Below the pieces are notes generated by a model, which was not told the origin of the DNA, ran no database searches, and saw nothing but the letters and a program-made list of their open reading frames with translations. A stretch of 7,524 nucleotides of DNA from Gammaproteobacteria bacterium. Its GTDB lineage: Bacteria > Pseudomonadota > Gammaproteobacteria > Burkholderiales > Burkholderiaceae_E. Numbering within the stretch: the first letter of the stretch is position 1; each line of letters starts with the position of its first letter. The stretch lies in assembly GCA_030425615.1 (NCBI GenBank), contig JAUIAI010000108.1, positions 1 to 7,524 of the forward strand, given 5' to 3'. The translations under genes and the position numbers were made by a program. Positions 5,694-7,524 of the stretch are shown here, piece after piece.

Positions 5694-7016
5694 ATGCATA
5701 GCACCAGACGCAAGTTCCTGGGGGCGGCCGGCGGACTCGCCGCGGCCGGGGCGGTATCGGGATGCGCCACCGTCGAATCCGGCGTCAGCAAGGCCACGGC
5801 AATGGCCAAGAGCGCCATCGGCGGCAACAAGGGCAAGGTCGTCGTGGTCGGCGGTGGCTTTGGGGGGGCCACGGCCGCGAAGTACATCCGGATGTGGAGC
5901 AACGGGACGGTCGACGTCACGCTCGTGGAGCCGAACGACAACTTCGTGTCCTGCCCGATCTCGAATCTCGTGATCGGCGGGGTTCGGAGCATGGACTACA
6001 TCACCACCTCGTACGCGGGCCTCGAGCGCAATCACGGCGTCAAGCTCGTCAAGGCGATGGTCGATCGTATCGACACGGCCAAGCGCGAGGTCACGCTCAG
6101 CGACGGCAGCACGCTCTCCTATGACAAGCTCGTCGTGTCGCCGGGGATCGAGTTCATGTACAACAGCATGGGAGCGCTCGGTGACCCGGCGGTTCAGGCG
6201 CGGATCCCGCACGCCTGGAAGGCGGGGCCGCAGACCGCGCAGCTGCGCGGCCAGCTCGAGGCGATGCCGGACGGCGGCGTGTTCGCCATGTCCATTCCGC
6301 GTGCACCGTACCGCTGCCCGCCCGGCCCCTATGAACGTGCCTGCCAGGTGGCCGCCTATTTCAAGCGCGAGAAGCCCAGGTCCAAGGTCCTGGTGCTCGA
6401 CGCCAACGACAAGATCACGTCGAAGGGCAAGCTCTTCCAGGAGGCCTGGGACAACCTCTACGCCGGCATGATCGAATACCGGCCGAACCACACGGTGATC
6501 GACGTGGACGCGGATTCCAGGGAGCTCATCTTCGAGATCAGCGATCCCGTCAAGGCAGACGTGCTCAACGTCATCCCGCCGATGCGGGCGGGCGGTATCG
6601 CCGTCCGGACCGGCCTCGCCACGGCCAACGACCGATGGTGCGAGGTCGATTTCCTGACCTTCGAGTCCAAGGCGGCCAGCAACGTTCACGTACTGGGCGA
6701 TTCCATCCAGACGGCGCCGAAGATGCCGAAGTCCGGTCACATGGCCAATCAGCAGGCCAAGGTGGCGGCGGCGGCCATCGTGGCCCAGCTCTCGGACGCT
6801 CCGGTCAACGATACGCCCGTGGTCACCAACACGTGCTACAGCTTCGTCAGCCCCGACGAAGTCGTCCACGTCGCGTCGGTGCACCAGTACAGCCAGGAAC
6901 AGAACACGTTCCTGGCGGTCGACGGAGCCGGCGGCCTGTCCAATCAGCGAAATTCGCTCGAGGCGGTCACGGGACTCGCCTGGGCGAAGAACATCTGGGC
7001 GGACATGCTCGTGTAA
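5694..7016 (+). CDS. fccB: Flavocytochrome c sulfide dehydrogenase, FAD-binding subunit
   Basis: This 440-residue flavoprotein oxidises sulfide in the periplasm using covalently bound FAD and hands electrons to FccA. A Tat signal (STRRKFLG, residues 3-10) precedes a hydrophobic stretch, indicating folded export. The dinucleotide-binding motif VVVVGGGFGGATAAKY is at 49-64, and a second Rossmann segment (SKVLVLDAND) near 230. Cys87 in FVSCPISNLVIGG aligns by position with the FAD-linking Cys42 of mature Allochromatium FccB. Cys208 (RCPPGPYERA) and Cys381 (NTCYSF) correspond to the redox disulfide C161-C337; offsets of 45, 47 and 44 are consistent. HVLGDS near 332 is the conserved FAD-contacting GD segment. 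Cys217 and Cys316 are extra. The signal ends in VSGC (21-24), which fits a lipobox, so the protein might be a lipoprotein. AAGGGGAG at 5680-5687 provides the ribosome site. Identification is secure at the family level. Confidence 0.94.
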   Translation: MHSTRRKFLGAAGGLAAAGAVSGCATVESGVSKATAMAKSAIGGNKGKVVVVGGGFGGATAAKYIRMWSNGTVDVTLVEPNDNFVSCPISNLVIGGVRSMDYITTSYAGLERNHGVKLVKAMVDRIDTAKREVTLSDGSTLSYDKLVVSPGIEFMYNSMGALGDPAVQARIPHAWKAGPQTAQLRGQLEAMPDGGVFAMSIPRAPYRCPPGPYERACQVAAYFKREKPRSKVLVLDANDKITSKGKLFQEAWDNLYAGMIEYRPNHTVIDVDADSRELIFEISDPVKADVLNVIPPMRAGGIAVRTGLATANDRWCEVDFLTFESKAASNVHVLGDSIQTAPKMPKSGHMANQQAKVAAAAIVAQLSDAPVNDTPVVTNTCYSFVSPDEVVHVASVHQYSQEQNTFLAVDGAGGLSNQRNSLEAVTGLAWAKNIWADMLV

Positions 7017-7036
7017 CGATCCGCGGCGCACGGCCC

Positions 7037-7065
7037 GCGGCCCCGGGGAGTCTCCCCGGGGCCGC
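7037..7065 (+). terminator. Strong GC stem-loop after fccB, terminator-like without T-tract
   Basis: A perfect 13-bp inverted repeat (7037-7049 with 7053-7065, arms GCGGCCCCGGGGA and its complement) has a 3-nt loop and starts 20 bp after the fccB stop. No run of T follows on the plus strand, so it may stop RNA polymerase only partly or protect the fccAB mRNA 3' end. It separates fccAB from the downstream regulator. The remaining 87 bp before that gene contain no clear promoter. Confidence 0.6.
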
Positions 7066-7152
7066 CGGGAGGCCCGGGGCTGCCGCACGAATTTCGGGTC
7101 CGCGCTGCCGGACAGGTTCTATGTTCCGGCGCCGCGGGGTCCGACGAGACCC

Positions 7153-7524
7153 ATGCTCACACCACTCGTAAAAACGGTTCCCGCCGACTCGATCGGTGTC
7201 GCGCGCAAACCCGCGCGCCGCAAGCGGCCGGTCGCCTGGGCGGGCTTCTCCGACTGTCAGCGTTGCGCCGTCCGCGACAGCGCGCTGTTCGCGCACCTGT
7301 CCGAGCCGGATTTCGACGCGATTCATTTTCCGATCGACCAGATCCGGCTCGCCCCCGGGACTGTGCTGTGCAATGCCGGTGAGCGGGCGGATTATCTGTT
7401 TACAGTCCGCTCCGGGGCGTTGAAGGTAGAGCACTGGGGGCAGTGCGGTTCGACACGGGTCACGGCGATGATGGTGGCCGGCGATCTCATCGGCCTTCCA
7501 GCGTATGTGCTGGGCTCCTATGAC
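7153..7524 (+). CDS. Crp/Fnr-family transcriptional regulator, 5' portion only
   Basis: The first 124 codons are present and the frame runs off the right edge. A basic N-terminal stretch (about 18-26) is followed by CQRCAVRDSALFAHLSEPDFD (Cys35, Cys38), the N-terminal cysteine region typical of FNR-like proteins. The first half of a cyclic-nucleotide-binding-like beta-roll comes next (LAPGTVLCNAGERADYLFTVRSGALKV at 66-92, AGDLIGLPA at 109-117). E. coli FNR has a third nearby cysteine as a [4Fe-4S] ligand; here that position is not Cys. Other cysteines are C73 and C98. The DNA-binding domain is outside the window. The start at 7153 has only a weak ribosome site (GACGAGAC). The ATG at 7121 is out of frame. 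It may respond to redox or oxygen state, but targets cannot be read from this sequence. Confidence 0.82.
   Translation, partial: MLTPLVKTVPADSIGVARKPARRKRPVAWAGFSDCQRCAVRDSALFAHLSEPDFDAIHFPIDQIRLAPGTVLCNAGERADYLFTVRSGALKVEHWGQCGSTRVTAMMVAGDLIGLPAYVLGSYD

Noticed and set aside
5613..7088. 491-codon open frame on the minus strand, antisense to fccB
   Set aside because: fccB is unambiguous by its FAD motif and cysteines. The antisense product is His/Arg/Asp/Val-rich and extends through the terminator hairpin.

Overview
The window is GC-rich, densely coded DNA from a proteobacterium. A flavocytochrome c sulfide dehydrogenase operon (fccAB) indicates a sulfur- or sulfide-oxidising organism. A gammaproteobacterium of the purple or colourless sulfur group is my best guess, but this is inferred from gene content and not proven.

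Left half, minus strand (1-3544). A large exported trypsin/HtrA-type serine protease with C-terminal TPR repeats (2835 down to the window edge, partial) lies about 100 bp downstream of a small secreted beta-rich protein with a proline-rich tail (3544 to 2936). The two are co-oriented and may be co-transcribed. Their physiological role is not evident from the sequence.

Centre (3677-5346). A sigma54-dependent enhancer-binding protein with PAS, AAA+ and Fis-type HTH domains is encoded on the minus strand and is divergent from fccAB. Its sensor domain carries three cysteines (C61, C72, C79). Their 11- and 7-residue spacing equals that of the sulfane-sulfur-sensing cysteines I recall for FisR of Cupriavidus (C53, C64, C71). 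The 245-bp divergent intergenic region reads like a complete control module. It holds three TGTCAG copies placed exactly 25 bp apart, each part of a palindrome, with the first overlapping the regulator's own start codon. About 100-150 bp downstream of these lies an excellent sigma54 -24/-12 promoter (TGGCATG-N4-TCGCT) facing fccA, followed by a leader hairpin and a strong Shine-Dalgarno sequence.

Right half, plus strand (5347-7524). fccA (monoheme cytochrome c subunit) and fccB (Tat-exported flavoprotein subunit with the FAD-linking cysteine and the redox disulfide cysteines in place) form a tight operon. A 13-bp perfect stem-loop closes it. The start of a Crp/Fnr-family regulator follows and is cut by the window edge.

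Working model (inference): sulfane sulfur, the product of sulfide oxidation by FccAB, modifies the cysteine PAS domain of the FisR-like activator. The activator, bound at the 25-bp-phased sites, then drives sigma54 RNA polymerase at fccAB and probably also controls its own expression.
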